DNA of 64,000 nucleotides from Caballeronia hypogeia (GCF_001544875.2 NZ_FCOA02000002.1:124001-188000), one strand, 5' to 3'; positions 1 to 9,594 are shown, numbered from the stretch's first letter. Numbers and translations: made by a program. Notes: a model not told the origin generated them from the sequence alone.

Positions 1-1235
1 CGCAAGCCACGCTGTTCGCGCTCGCCACTTTCGCGATCTCGTTCCTGGTCCGTCCGCTCGGCGGGCTGTTCTGGGGACCGCTCGGCGACCGCCTCGGCCG
101 CAAACATGTGCTGGCGCTGACCATCATCATCATGTCGATGGCTACGCTGCTCGTGGGCCTGCTGCCTTCGTATGCGAGCGTGGGCATCTGGGCGCCCGCG
201 GCGCTCGTCGTGCTGCGCATGATTCAGGGCTTTTCCACCGGCGGCGAGTACGGCGGCGCGGCGACCTTCATGGCCGAGTACGCACCGGACCACAAACGCG
301 GCTTCTGCGGCAGCTTCCTCGAATTCGGCACGCTGGCGGGCTTCTCGCTCGGCGCGTTCCTGATGCTCGGCTGCTCCGTGCTGCTCGGCAACGACGCGAT
401 GCATTCATGGGGCTGGCGTCTGCCGTTCCTGGTCGCGGCGCCGCTCGGTCTGATCGGCCTGTATCTGCGCTCGAAGATGGAAGACACGCCGGTGTTCCGC
501 GAGTGCGCGGAGGCGGCGGAGCGCGAGCATCATGCGGGCGTCCCGCTGCGAGAACTGTTCGCGAGCTACTGGAAGCCGTTGCTGCAACTGGGCGGTCTGG
601 TGGTCGCGCTGAACGTCGTCAACTATGTGCTGCTCGCCTATATGCCGACCTTCATGAAGAAGGAACTGGGCATGAGCGACAACCTCTCGCTGCTGCTGCC
701 GCTGATCGGCATGCTCTCGATGATGGTGCTGCTGCCGTTCGCGGGCGCGCTGTCGGATCGCGTCGGACGCAAGAAGGTGTGGTGGCTCTCGCTGGTCGGT
801 ATCTTCGTCGCGGCCGTGCCCATGTTCACGCTGATGTCGCATGGCATCGCGGGCGCGCTGATCGGTCTGAGCGTGCTGGGTCTTCTTTATGTGCCGCAAC
901 TGGCGAGCATCTCGGCCATGTTCCCCGCGATGTTCCCGACGCAGGCGCGCTATGCCGGCATGGCGATCGCCTATAACGTGTCGACATCGATCTTCGGCGG
1001 CACGGCGCCGATGGTCACCGACTGGCTCATCGGCCGCACGGGCAGCACGCTGGTGCCGGCTTACTACATGATGGGGGCGTGCGTGGTGGGCGCGGTCGCG
1101 TTGCTGTTCGTGACGGAGACAGTGGGCTGCTCGCTGCGCGGACGCGAGATTCCGGGACAGGCGGTGGTTGCGAAGCGCGACGCGCGACGTGTCGATGCGC
1201 ATCATGAAGCGATGCCGGATCATCGGCACGCGTGA
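1..1235 (+). CDS. MHS-family MFS transporter (ProP/KgtP-like), 5' truncated
   Basis: The reading frame is open from base 3, so the gene begins outside the window; about 410 residues are visible and roughly 30-40 N-terminal ones are missing. The first visible segment contains RPLGG followed by GDRLGRK, the loop 2-3 signature of major facilitator proteins, and a second GxLSDRVGRKK copy follows the mid-protein loop. The EDTPVF segment after helix 6 is typical of the metabolite:H+ symporter (MHS) branch, which imports osmolytes, dicarboxylates or aromatic acids with protons. The substrate cannot be told from sequence. The C-terminus is polar and histidine-rich. The gene ends 22 bp before a strong hairpin terminator. 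Confidence 0.88.
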   Translation, partial: QATLFALATFAISFLVRPLGGLFWGPLGDRLGRKHVLALTIIIMSMATLLVGLLPSYASVGIWAPAALVVLRMIQGFSTGGEYGGAATFMAEYAPDHKRGFCGSFLEFGTLAGFSLGAFLMLGCSVLLGNDAMHSWGWRLPFLVAAPLGLIGLYLRSKMEDTPVFRECAEAAEREHHAGVPLRELFASYWKPLLQLGGLVVALNVVNYVLLAYMPTFMKKELGMSDNLSLLLPLIGMLSMMVLLPFAGALSDRVGRKKVWWLSLVGIFVAAVPMFTLMSHGIAGALIGLSVLGLLYVPQLASISAMFPAMFPTQARYAGMAIAYNVSTSIFGGTAPMVTDWLIGRTGSTLVPAYYMMGACVVGAVALLFVTETVGCSLRGREIPGQAVVAKRDARRVDAHHEAMPDHRHA

Positions 1236-1256
1236 AACCGATAGCGGGCAGAAGCG

Positions 1257-1290
1257 ACAATGATCCGCTGCTGAAGCAGCGGATCATTGT
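1257..1290. terminator. Bidirectional rho-independent terminator
   Basis: A perfect 15-bp stem (left arm caatgatccgctgc plus one more A-T pair) closes over a TGAA tetraloop and is followed by TGTTTA. It lies between the converging ends of the MHS transporter and the minus-strand secreted-protein gene, so it can serve both transcripts. Confidence 0.85.
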
Positions 1291-1327
1291 GTTTACTAGC
1301 TACCATCCGCTGTCATCTGGACGTGTA

Positions 1328-1825
1328 CTAGTCTCTTGTCTCCTGAGCCGGCATTTCGAGCACGCGCTGTCCGTCCGTCCCCACGGCCGACTTCCCCGGG
1401 GCCGGGCGCGGCGTGTAGACGGCATTGCCGACCGTGACGGGTATCGAAGCCGCCTTGCTACCGCCAGGAACGTGGGCGAATACGTTCAGGAAGTACACGC
1501 CGGCGGTGCCGGCCTGAACCGTGACGGTGTCTTGCGCCGAACCTCGGGAATCGGCGCTGAGCCGGGTCTGAGCAGCGCTTTCCAGCGCGAGCCCGCCCTC
1601 CGTCGTGTAGGTGATGGCGGCGCCGGATGCCGGCAAGCCCGCGAAATCGATCCGCACGCGAATGGGCTTGCGCGGCTCGCCTTCGGCGCCGCTGGTGCTC
1701 ACGCGAATGCTGTCGTACCCGGTTTTCACGCCCGGCTGCGAGCCCGCCAGCTCGCTGGCGCACACGCACACGCTCGCGCCGCCGCACACCATCGCAAGAC
1801 TGATGAGTAGAAGGGAGATTTTCAT
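1328..1825 (-). CDS. Hypothetical secreted protein
   Basis: 165 residues. The N-terminus (MKISLLLISLAMVCGG) is a signal peptide, with cysteines near the cleavage region (VCVCAS) that could make it a lipoprotein, although the lipobox is imperfect. The mature part is beta-rich with no recognised catalytic motif; segments such as VRIDFAGLPASGAAITYTT resemble an immunoglobulin-like or beta-sandwich fold. It lies 13 bp downstream of the HEFGH lipoprotein gene on the same strand, so the two are probably co-transcribed and act together in the periplasm or outer membrane. No function is assigned. Confidence 0.75.
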   Translation of the reverse strand: MKISLLLISLAMVCGGASVCVCASELAGSQPGVKTGYDSIRVSTSGAEGEPRKPIRVRIDFAGLPASGAAITYTTEGGLALESAAQTRLSADSRGSAQDTVTVQAGTAGVYFLNVFAHVPGGSKAASIPVTVGNAVYTPRPAPGKSAVGTDGQRVLEMPAQETRD

Positions 1826-1838
1826 CGACTGCTCCGGT

Positions 1839-3572
1839 TTATTGAGCCACGCGTTCGAGCGCGACCGTTAAACAGCGCGGTACGCTGTCGATCGCCGGAT
1901 CGGCCATGTCCATATTCTTTTCCGGGAAGACGGTGGCGACGTAGTCGCCGGCCTCGGGGAGCGGGAAGGTCGCGACGAAGCCGTTTGGTGTGTCGTCGCC
2001 TGCTGTCGGATTGATCGGCTTGCCGCGCAGGACTAAGCGCATCGTGTAATCGTTCGCCGGCTTCGTTTCGTTCGGTGCGCTGGCGGCAGTTATCCGATAC
2101 TGACCCACCGCGGGCACCGTGAGGCGAATTTGTCCGCGGTTGCCGAGCTTGTTTGGCGTACCGGCAAATACGCTGGAGCACGACGTGCCGCTGGTTCCGG
2201 GCGTGAGCGGCAGATAGATCGGGACGACGGCGGGCTTGAGGGCAGCGGTGAGATCGTTGGCCGCCGTCGCGGTTCCCCACGCATCGAGCGTATTGCCGCT
2301 GGTGACCTTTATGTCGGCGAGGAGTTGATCGAGCTTCGTCTTTCCGGCGTCGCTCAGACCAGGACGCAGCACGGTTGCAAACGAAAAGATGCTGGCAATG
2401 GCCGGCGTGACCTTCTGACCGCCGAGCATGGCGCGGTAGATCGGGGCGAAGCCGATGTCAGGAGACTTGTAAGCCTGGAAGAGCGTGCGGGAGAGCCACA
2501 TTTCGTCGAACCAGAACTGGTTCGCGATCTTGGGGGGCTCGTCGAAGCTGAGCACATAGCCGGTCTGCGCCTGAAGCGGGCCGTTCGTGTTCGCGAGATA
2601 GGGAGAATCGCGCACCATCGACGAGAACGCGTTACCCCAGGCCTCGGAGAAAGCCGTGCCTATTTCTAGCGCTTCTCCGACTGAGTGACTGCCGCCCATG
2701 TTGTCGGAGCGGGAAACGCTGGACTCGACGTAATGCCCGAACTCGTGAAGCACCACGGAACTGTCGTACTCGTCCGTGTCGACGTTCTCGGCGCCCTTGA
2801 TATAGAGCGCTTCCGTGTTGTCGGTGATGGTGTGATGAGTGGCCGAGAGCAGGCCTTTCGCCGGGTCGTTCAGCTCGCCTCCGGAGGGCCGGTTGTTGAT
2901 GCTCCAGAAAACGTTCAGCAGGGGAAGCTTTACTTCGGGCGCGGTGGCGCGCATCTTCTGCGCGGCGGTCACCATCTGATCGAGCATGGCGAAGGGCGCC
3001 GCCGTGCGCGGTGCGCCGTAACCCTTGCCGGTCCAGCCCGAAGCGGCGTTCAGGTCGACTTGCGTCTTGCCAAGTTGGGGGGTCTCGAAGACGCCTCCGC
3101 GCATCGAATAGAGCGGGGCGGTGTTGGGAGACACGGCGTATTCCGGCGCGGTGTTGTCACGCGCTTTCACGAGGTAGTCGGGCGCGCTTTCGGGTCCGTC
3201 CGAGACTTGTGCCGTCACGCGCACGTAAGCGCGGGTGCCGCCCGGCAACTTCATGGAATAGCCACCGGTCTCGCTGGAATAAGTCTTGGCGAGTACGCTC
3301 TTGCCGTCCTCGGAGACGGCTTCGACCAGTGCATGGCGAACGGGGCGCTTCTCGGTGTTCGCGTAGTCGAGCTTGCCGTTGAACGTTCCGTCGGCTGCTT
3401 TCTGAATGGCCGTCGGTACGAATTCGTAGCTCAGGCTTCCCTTGACGCCCGGCGTGGAGTCAAGACCGCCGTCCGAGCCGCCGCAGGCCGACAACAATGC
3501 GGCCGACAGCGCGCCGAACGCGATCGCAGTAAGCCTGAAGCCACGCGCGGATTTCCCCGATTTCTGAAGCAT
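1839..3572 (-). CDS. Putative zinc metalloprotease-like lipoprotein (HEFGH motif)
   Basis: 577 residues. A lipoprotein signal ends in LLSAC with the lipidated cysteine at residue 30, followed by GGSDGG. Residues 276-280 read HEFGH, the gluzincin/zincin HExxH zinc site, preceded by the hydrophobic SSVVL stretch. About 25 residues later AFSEAWGNAF could supply the third ligand (Glu). The N-terminal part (about 40-140) looks like a beta-sandwich; the last 130 residues look like a second beta domain (GQIRLTVPAVGQYRITAAS) similar in style to pre-peptidase C-terminal domains. It heads a two-gene unit with the small secreted protein downstream. The family could not be named with certainty; protease activity is inferred from HEFGH. 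Confidence 0.8.
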   Translation of the reverse strand: MLQKSGKSARGFRLTAIAFGALSAALLSACGGSDGGLDSTPGVKGSLSYEFVPTAIQKAADGTFNGKLDYANTEKRPVRHALVEAVSEDGKSVLAKTYSSETGGYSMKLPGGTRAYVRVTAQVSDGPESAPDYLVKARDNTAPEYAVSPNTAPLYSMRGGVFETPQLGKTQVDLNAASGWTGKGYGAPRTAAPFAMLDQMVTAAQKMRATAPEVKLPLLNVFWSINNRPSGGELNDPAKGLLSATHHTITDNTEALYIKGAENVDTDEYDSSVVLHEFGHYVESSVSRSDNMGGSHSVGEALEIGTAFSEAWGNAFSSMVRDSPYLANTNGPLQAQTGYVLSFDEPPKIANQFWFDEMWLSRTLFQAYKSPDIGFAPIYRAMLGGQKVTPAIASIFSFATVLRPGLSDAGKTKLDQLLADIKVTSGNTLDAWGTATAANDLTAALKPAVVPIYLPLTPGTSGTSCSSVFAGTPNKLGNRGQIRLTVPAVGQYRITAASAPNETKPANDYTMRLVLRGKPINPTAGDDTPNGFVATFPLPEAGDYVATVFPEKNMDMADPAIDSVPRCLTVALERVAQ

Positions 3573-3753
3573 TGTGTGCGTTCCTTTCGACTTGATCAGG
3601 GCGAAATCCTAAGATTGCGCATCGCCGACCAACTATCGGAACGCTCCCAAAGCCGCTGTAACAAATCAGCAATCGCGAAATGTCCTCTTTACAAACGCCG
3701 CGCGCTTGTTCTTGCAACGCGCCGGCCATCGGAGAAAGCGTTCGCGTCGTCGC

Positions 3754-4710
3754 TCAGTGCGCCACTTTCTCGGTCTTGCCGCCGCGATTCAGCACCCGCG
3801 CCTGCAACACGATCACCAGCAGCAAAAACGCGCCGCGAATCACCGACTGCCAGTACGCCGAGAGCGAGATATAGCCGAGCCCGTTCTCGAAGTTGAGCAG
3901 GTTGAACACCAGCCCGAGCAGCGCGACGCCGGCAACGGTCATCGCGATGGACCCTTCGCCGCCGGTCAGCCGCGTGCCGCCGAGCACCACGGCGGAAATC
4001 GCGAACAGCTCCCAGCCCACGCCTTCATTCGGCTGCCCCGCGCCGAACTGCGCGGCGAGAATCGCCCCGGCGATGCCGGCGAGCAGGCCGCTCACGGCAT
4101 ACACGAACACCAGCGTGCGGTCCACGTTCAGCCCCATAAGCCGCGATGCTTCCTCGCTCCCGCCGATGGCGAGCGCATGCCGGCCGAAGCGCGACGAACG
4201 CAGCGCGATCCATGCGGCGATTGCCGCCGCCGCGGACACGAGCCCCGGAATCGGCAGCGCGAACAGATCGCCTTGCCCGAAGCTCGCGAAGTTCGAATCG
4301 GACGAAATGCCCACGGCGTCGTTATGGCCGAGCAGCAAGGCAAGTCCATGCGCGCCGAGACTCGTCGCCAGCGTCACGATGAACGGCAGAATCCGCATAT
4401 GCGTGATGACGATGCCGTTCAGCACGCCGACCGCGAGTCCCGCGAACGATCCCGCGAGCACGCCCGCCACGACGCCATGCGGGCTCGCCAGCGCCGACAC
4501 GACGCTCGCCAGCGCCGCCACCGCGCCCACCGAAAGATCGATGCCGCCCGTGATGATCACGAACGCCATGCCGATGGAGATCAGCAGGAACATCGAGTTG
4601 TAGCGCCAGAACGAGGTGATGTTGTACGCATCCGCGAAATGCTCGTAACGCGTCACGCCAAGCACCAGCAACGCCACGAGCGCGATCAGGATCGGCAGGT
4701 TCTTTTTCAT
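3754..4710 (-). CDS. yjfF: Galactofuranose-type ABC transporter permease YjfF
   Basis: 318 residues. Inner-membrane permease of the RbsC/BPD_transp_2 family with about nine helices; the GGIDLSVGA motif typical of this family is in the first third. The start at 4710 (MKKNLPILIALV) is chosen because translation further upstream would run into ytfT; the two genes are 8 bp apart. Gene order binding protein - ATPase - permease - permease matches E. coli ytfQ-ytfR-ytfT-yjfF, and this is the second permease. The two permeases probably form a heterodimer with YtfR. The galactofuranose assignment is by homology and order; a related pentose or hexose is possible. Confidence 0.85.
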   Translation of the reverse strand: MKKNLPILIALVALLVLGVTRYEHFADAYNITSFWRYNSMFLLISIGMAFVIITGGIDLSVGAVAALASVVSALASPHGVVAGVLAGSFAGLAVGVLNGIVITHMRILPFIVTLATSLGAHGLALLLGHNDAVGISSDSNFASFGQGDLFALPIPGLVSAAAAIAAWIALRSSRFGRHALAIGGSEEASRLMGLNVDRTLVFVYAVSGLLAGIAGAILAAQFGAGQPNEGVGWELFAISAVVLGGTRLTGGEGSIAMTVAGVALLGLVFNLLNFENGLGYISLSAYWQSVIRGAFLLLVIVLQARVLNRGGKTEKVAH

Positions 4711-4718
4711 GTCGATAT

Positions 4719-5711
4719 TCAGCCTCGCTTGCGTTGCACGTACACCGCCGCAATGATGATCGCGGCCTTGAGCACGAGCGCGGCGGCATCCGGAATGCCG
4801 TGCGCGAGCAGCGTATAGCGCAGCAACTGGATGATGAGCGCCCCGATCAGCGTGCCGGTGATATACGCCTTGCCGCCCGTCAACGCCGTGCCGCCGACCG
4901 CGACCGCCGCGATCGCGTCGAGCTCCACGCCGAGCCCCACCACGTTCGCATCCGACGACGAATTCACCGAGATCGAGATCAGCCCCGCGAGCCCGGCGAG
5001 CGCCGCGCACACGGTGTACGCGATCATCTTCACGCGCGCAGTGGGAATGCCGGAGAGATACGCGGCGTCTTCGTTTCCGCCGGTGACGAGCAGGTACTTG
5101 CCGAACAGCGTCTTGCGCACGATCCACGTGAACAGCGCGACCAGCGCGAGCATCAGAAGGATCTGGAACGGCACGCCCGCGATCTTGCCGAGCGCGATCC
5201 ACTGAAACGCGGGATTGGTGAAGGCCTGCAGGCTGCCGTCGGTGACCACCTGCGCGATGCCGCGACCCGCGATGAACAGCACGAGCGTCGCGACGATGGG
5301 CTGCACGTTGAGGCGCGTCACGAGAAAGCCGTTGAACACGCCGCACACGGCGGCCGCGAGAATCGGCAGCGTGAACGCGAGCAGAATGCCGAGCGGTCCC
5401 TCGATGTTCATGAAGAGCATCGGCGCGAGCGCACCGGCGATCGCCATCGAAGCGCCCACCGACAAGTCGATGCCGCCTGTGGCGACCACCATCGTCATGC
5501 CGATGCCGACGATCACGATCGTCACCACCTGCGTCAGATTCACGTTGAAGGTCTGCAGCGACACGAAGTGCTGCGTGAAGATCAGGTTGAAGACGATCAT
5601 CGCGAGCAGCACGGCGACTTCGCGCTGGATCGCGAGGCCGCGTTTTTTCTTCTTCTTCGCCGGCTCGGGCGCGATGGAGGCCGCGGCCGGTTGCGTCTTG
5701 TCGATCATCAT
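4719..5711 (-). CDS. ytfT: Galactofuranose-type ABC transporter permease YtfT
   Basis: 330 residues. A cytoplasmic lysine-rich N-terminus (PAKKKKKRGL) precedes about nine membrane helices; GGIDLSVGASMAIAG is the family signature, and GGTALTGGKAYITGT is the conserved permease loop near the C-terminus. The start codon overlaps the stop of the ATPase gene by 4 bp (ATGA), indicating translational coupling. It pairs with YjfF in a sugar importer of the RbsABC class. Confidence 0.87.
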   Translation of the reverse strand: MMIDKTQPAAASIAPEPAKKKKKRGLAIQREVAVLLAMIVFNLIFTQHFVSLQTFNVNLTQVVTIVIVGIGMTMVVATGGIDLSVGASMAIAGALAPMLFMNIEGPLGILLAFTLPILAAAVCGVFNGFLVTRLNVQPIVATLVLFIAGRGIAQVVTDGSLQAFTNPAFQWIALGKIAGVPFQILLMLALVALFTWIVRKTLFGKYLLVTGGNEDAAYLSGIPTARVKMIAYTVCAALAGLAGLISISVNSSSDANVVGLGVELDAIAAVAVGGTALTGGKAYITGTLIGALIIQLLRYTLLAHGIPDAAALVLKAAIIIAAVYVQRKRG

Positions 5712-7273
5712 TCGCTTCCTCGCGCCGTCGTCTCCACCGCTTCCGCCAGCGCCGAGCGCTCGCCCGCGCCGTAGGCGATCGCGTCCATGATCGCGGTTTC
5801 GTTCATCTGCGCGCCGTCCAGTTGGGCGACGGTTTCGCCGTCGCGGATCACGACGGCGCGATCGGCGATGGCCGTCAGCTCTTCCAGTTCCGACGCCGAC
5901 AGCAGCACCGCCAGCCCCGCATCACGCAATTCGCGCACGATCTTCGCGACGTCCGCCTTCGCGCCGACGTCGATGCCGCGCGTGGGTTCGTCAAGCAAAA
6001 GCAGGCGCGGGTGCGTCGCGAGCCAGCGGGCGAGCAGCACCTTCTGCTGATTGCCGCCCGAGAGTTCGCGAATCGGCTGATCCGCCGAACGCAGCTTGAT
6101 GCCGAGCGATTCGATGAAACCATCGACGATCTCTCTTTGCCTCTCGACATCGACGACGCCGTTCCTCGTCAGCGCCGGCAGGCACACGAGCGTGAGGTTG
6201 TCGCGCACCGAGAGCTCGGGGACGATGCCTTCCGCTTTTCGATCCTCCGTCAGATACGCGACGCCGCGCGCGATCGCGTCTTTCGGCGATCTGAACGCCG
6301 CGCTCTCGCCGCCGACTGCGAGCGCGCCTTTCGCGGGACGATCCGCGCCGAACAGCAGGCGCATGGTCTCCGTGCGTCCCGAGCCGAGCAGGCCCGCGAG
6401 ACCGACCGCTTCGCCCGCATGCACGTCGAGCGATACATCGGTGACTTTCGCGCCGGCCGCGAGGCCCTGCGCCGCGAGCATCACCGGCCCGCGCTTCGCT
6501 AGTTTCGCTTCCTTCACCGCGCTGTCTTCGTGCACGACGGCGGCGAGCGTGCGGCCGAGCATCGTCGTGACGAGCTTCAGCTTGTCCATTTCCTGCATCG
6601 TGCTTTCGGCGACGGTTTGCCCGTCGCGCATCACGGTGACGCGATCGCACAGCGCGTACAGTTCGTCGAGCCGGTGCGACACGAAGATCACCGCGCGGCC
6701 GTCGTCGCGCAGACGGCGCACGACGGTGAACAGCAGTTCGACTTCGCGCTCGTCGAGCGAGGACGTCGATTCGTCCATGATGACCATGCGCGCGTCCGAC
6801 GAAACCGCGCGCGCGAGCGCCACCATCTGCTGGATCGCGGTGGAATATTCGCGCACGGGTTTCTTCACGTCGATCGACAAGCCGAACGATTCGAGCAGCT
6901 CCGAGGCGCGCCGCTGCACCGTTTTCCAGTCGATCAGACCGAAACGGCGCGGCTCGCGCCCGAGAAAGATGTTCTCCGCGACCGAGCGGAACGGCACCAG
7001 ATTGATCTCCTGATAGATCGTGCTGATACCGGCTTCGCGCGCCTCCTTGGGCGTGCGGAAATCGGCTTCGCGGCCGTCGAAGCGGATCGTGCCCGCGTTT
7101 CTGCGATACGCGCCGGTGAGAATCTTGATCAGCGTGGATTTGCCCGCGCCGTTCTGGCCGATCAGCGCGTGCACTTCGCCCGCCGCGACCGTCAGGCGCG
7201 CGTGCTTCAGGGCGGCGACGCCGCCGAACGAGATGTCGATGTCCTGCATGTCGAGCAGGGGAGTCTCTGGCAT
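5708..7273 (-). CDS. ytfR: Sugar ABC transporter ATP-binding protein YtfR (two ABC domains)
   Basis: 521 residues with two ABC cassettes in tandem, as in RbsA/MglA/YtfR. Cassette 1: Walker A GQNGAGKSTL near residue 40 and Walker B VIMDES. Cassette 2: a degenerate Walker A (GLLGSGRTE), signature LSGGNQQKV and Walker B LLLLDEPTRGID, the usual arrangement in this subfamily where one site is altered. It energises import through YtfT/YjfF. An 80-bp gap separates it from ytfQ upstream, and it overlaps ytfT by 4 bp. Confidence 0.9.
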   Translation of the reverse strand: MPETPLLDMQDIDISFGGVAALKHARLTVAAGEVHALIGQNGAGKSTLIKILTGAYRRNAGTIRFDGREADFRTPKEAREAGISTIYQEINLVPFRSVAENIFLGREPRRFGLIDWKTVQRRASELLESFGLSIDVKKPVREYSTAIQQMVALARAVSSDARMVIMDESTSSLDEREVELLFTVVRRLRDDGRAVIFVSHRLDELYALCDRVTVMRDGQTVAESTMQEMDKLKLVTTMLGRTLAAVVHEDSAVKEAKLAKRGPVMLAAQGLAAGAKVTDVSLDVHAGEAVGLAGLLGSGRTETMRLLFGADRPAKGALAVGGESAAFRSPKDAIARGVAYLTEDRKAEGIVPELSVRDNLTLVCLPALTRNGVVDVERQREIVDGFIESLGIKLRSADQPIRELSGGNQQKVLLARWLATHPRLLLLDEPTRGIDVGAKADVAKIVRELRDAGLAVLLSASELEELTAIADRAVVIRDGETVAQLDGAQMNETAIMDAIAYGAGERSALAEAVETTARGSE

Positions 7274-7353
7274 GGCTTCGTTCCATTCAGATGAAAACGC
7301 GAGCGGCCCCGACTGGCGAGGCGCGCCCGCAAAGCACCTTCACAGCATGGAGC

Positions 7354-8370
7354 TCAATACCCGTACTTCATGCTCTCGTCGACATTGCTCTTGTCGTAGA
7401 AGCGGTCCGACACCTTGACCCACGGCGGAATCGTTTCGCCCTTCGCGTATTTCTGCGCGACATCGCAGGCGAGCGGCCCGAAGAACGGGCTCGACTGCAC
7501 GCTCGCGCCGAGCTCGCCCGCCTTGATGGCTTCGAGCCCGCCCTTGGTGCCGTCGATGGTCACGAGCACGATGTCCTTGCCCGGCTGCTTGCCCGCCGCC
7601 TTGATCGCGGCGATCGCGCCGAGCGCCATTTCGTCGTTGTGCGCGTAGACGGCGGTCACGTCGGGATGCGCCTGAAGCAGCGTCTCCATCACCTGACGGC
7701 CCTTGTCGCGCGCGAAGTCGCCGCTTTGCGACGCGACGATCTTCATGCCCGGATTCTTCGCGATGACGTCGTCGAACCCCTTCTTGCGATCGTTCGCGGC
7801 GGACGCGCCCGTCGAGCCTTCGAGTTCGATGATGGTCGCCTTGCCGTTCGTCGCCTTCACGAGCCAGTTGGCGGCGCGCTGACCCTGATCGATGAAGTCC
7901 GAGCCGATGAAGGTGATGTAGTCCTTGCCGGCTTTCGCCATCGACTGGTCGATGTTGCGGTCGACGAGAATCACCGGAATGCCCGCCTTCTTCGCCTGCA
8001 TGACGACCGGAACGAGCGGTTTCTCTTCACGCGGCGGGAAGACGAGCAGATCGACGTGCTGCGCGATCATGCTCTGAATGTCCGAGACCTGCTTGGCCGC
8101 CGAGCTGTTGGCGTCGGTCATGACCATCTGCCAGCCGCACTTCGCGGCGATGTCCTTGAAGCTCTTGGTCTCCGCGAGACGCCACGGATTGTTGCTCTCG
8201 GTCTGCGCGAAGCCGACCTTCAGCGGCTTCTTGTTCGGAATCTTCGGCAGGCCGTCGTCGGCGGCGTGGGCGGCGGTGAAGCCGGCCGCGAGCGTCAATG
8301 CGGTCATGGCGGTCAGTGCGGCAGCGAGCGGGCGCAGGCCCAGGCGCGATTTCTTCGTGAGCGACAGCAT
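7354..8370 (-). CDS. ytfQ: Periplasmic sugar-binding protein YtfQ (galactofuranose-type)
   Basis: 338 residues. The start at 8370 is preferred over an in-frame ATG 12 bp upstream because GGAGGAAG lies directly before it. The N-terminus is a signal peptide cleaved near AHA-ADDG. The mature protein is a peripheral-binding-protein 1 fold: LKVGFAQTESNNPWRLAET, VDLLVFPP, ILVDRNID, GSTGASAANDRKKGF and VYAHNDEMALGAI all align by eye with E. coli YtfQ. It delivers the sugar to YtfRT-YjfF. An operator-like site lies about 110 bp upstream, inside the end of the LacI gene, suggesting repression. Confidence 0.88.
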   Translation of the reverse strand: MLSLTKKSRLGLRPLAAALTAMTALTLAAGFTAAHAADDGLPKIPNKKPLKVGFAQTESNNPWRLAETKSFKDIAAKCGWQMVMTDANSSAAKQVSDIQSMIAQHVDLLVFPPREEKPLVPVVMQAKKAGIPVILVDRNIDQSMAKAGKDYITFIGSDFIDQGQRAANWLVKATNGKATIIELEGSTGASAANDRKKGFDDVIAKNPGMKIVASQSGDFARDKGRQVMETLLQAHPDVTAVYAHNDEMALGAIAAIKAAGKQPGKDIVLVTIDGTKGGLEAIKAGELGASVQSSPFFGPLACDVAQKYAKGETIPPWVKVSDRFYDKSNVDESMKYGY

Positions 8371-8474
8371 GTCTTCCTCCATAGGATGGTTTGCCTCTTT
8401 GTATGAGTGCCGATGCTTGTGTTGCCCGGTCTGCCCTGCTGCGAGAGTGATATCGATGAAGCGTTTATTAATTT

Positions 8475-9563
8475 TTAATCGCTAATATTATTGCTTGCCA
8501 GAAGTTTCGCTTCGGTAATTTCCCTGACCGAGCCGCGTTCGATCAGCGGCCCGTCGAGCTTCACCGTGCGACGCCGCACCGGCGCGCCCGCCGCGCGATT
8601 CTCTTCTTCCTGGAGCAGTGTCTCGACGGCCCAGCGGCCCAGTTCGTAGTTCGGCAGCACGACGGTGGACAGCGGCGGATGCGTGTGCCGCGCGATTTCC
8701 TGATCGTCGTAGCCGAGCACGGAGACGTCGTCCGGCACGCGCAGGCCGAGCTGCTTCAGCGCTTCGATCGCGCCGAGCGCCATCAGGTCGTTCGCGCAGA
8801 AGATCGCGGTCGGCGGATTCGCCTCGCGCATCAATGAAAGCGTCTGCTCGAAACCGGTGTCGGGGCTCCAGTCGCCTTCGCGCACGAGTTCCGGCGCGAA
8901 CGGCAGATCGGCTGTGGCGAGCGCGGTGCGATAACCCTTCAGCCGATCGCGCGCCGCGTCCTGCCAGGGCTCGCCGTTGATATAGCCGATGCGCCTGTGG
9001 CCCGCGGCCAGCAGATGATCCGTCGCCGTGTGGCCGCCCGCCACCTCGGCCGGCACCACCGACGACACGTTCGCCTCGCCCGTGTAGCAGTTGAGCAGCA
9101 CCGTCGGCACGCGCGCGAGCGCTGCGGGCAGCGTGACGCGGCGCGTGTAGACGGTCGCGTAGATCACGCCGAGCACGTCGGGATTGCCGAGCGTCGCGTC
9201 GAGCACGCGCGCTTCGATCGCCGCGTTGCCGTGGGTCGAATAGACGGCCAGCACGCGGCCGTTGGCGAACGCGGCGTCGCGCGCGCCGTCGATGCTCACC
9301 ACCGGATGCGGGCTTGTCGAGATCTCGTCGGCGAGGTAGACGATCAGATTGCGCTCCCCCGCGCGCTGGAGCGCCGCGACCGGCTCGCGCTGCGTCATGC
9401 GATAGCCGAGTTCCTGCGCCGCGCGCAGCACCTTGTCGCGCGTCGTGTCGGAAAACTTCGCGCCGCTCGCGTTGTTCAGCACGAGCGAGACGGTCGATTG
9501 CGAGACTCCGGTGAGCTTCGCGATGTCGGTCATCGTCGGGCGTCGTTGCGTGGATTTTTTCAT
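8475..9563 (-). CDS. LacI-family transcriptional regulator of the ytf locus
   Basis: 362 residues from the start at 9563 (MKKSTQRRPTMTDIAKLTG). An upstream in-frame start at 9641 would place the palindromic operator inside the coding region, so the shorter form is preferred. The N-terminal helix-turn-helix (MTDIAKLTGVSQSTVSLVLNN) and hinge are standard LacI; the rest is a periplasmic-binding-like sensor (FCANDLMALGAIEAL, VSVLGYDDQEIARHTHPPLSTV). It lies between the transporter operon and the divergent dioxygenase/epimerase genes. A perfect 16-bp palindrome upstream and two related sites suggest autoregulation and control of both flanking units, with a sugar ligand. Confidence 0.92.
   Translation of the reverse strand: MKKSTQRRPTMTDIAKLTGVSQSTVSLVLNNASGAKFSDTTRDKVLRAAQELGYRMTQREPVAALQRAGERNLIVYLADEISTSPHPVVSIDGARDAAFANGRVLAVYSTHGNAAIEARVLDATLGNPDVLGVIYATVYTRRVTLPAALARVPTVLLNCYTGEANVSSVVPAEVAGGHTATDHLLAAGHRRIGYINGEPWQDAARDRLKGYRTALATADLPFAPELVREGDWSPDTGFEQTLSLMREANPPTAIFCANDLMALGAIEALKQLGLRVPDDVSVLGYDDQEIARHTHPPLSTVVLPNYELGRWAVETLLQEEENRAAGAPVRRRTVKLDGPLIERGSVREITEAKLLASNNISD
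8481..8492. promoter_or_regulatory. Operator-like site O2 upstream of ytfQ
   Basis: GCTAATATTATT matches the core ACTAATATTAGT of the perfect palindrome at 9595-9610 in 10 of 12 positions. It is in the last codons of the LacI gene, about 110 bp before the ytfQ start, a plausible place to control the transporter promoter. Confidence 0.5.
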
Positions 9564-9594
9564 TGTGTGGTGCGTCGCGAGAACGAAAACTTCG

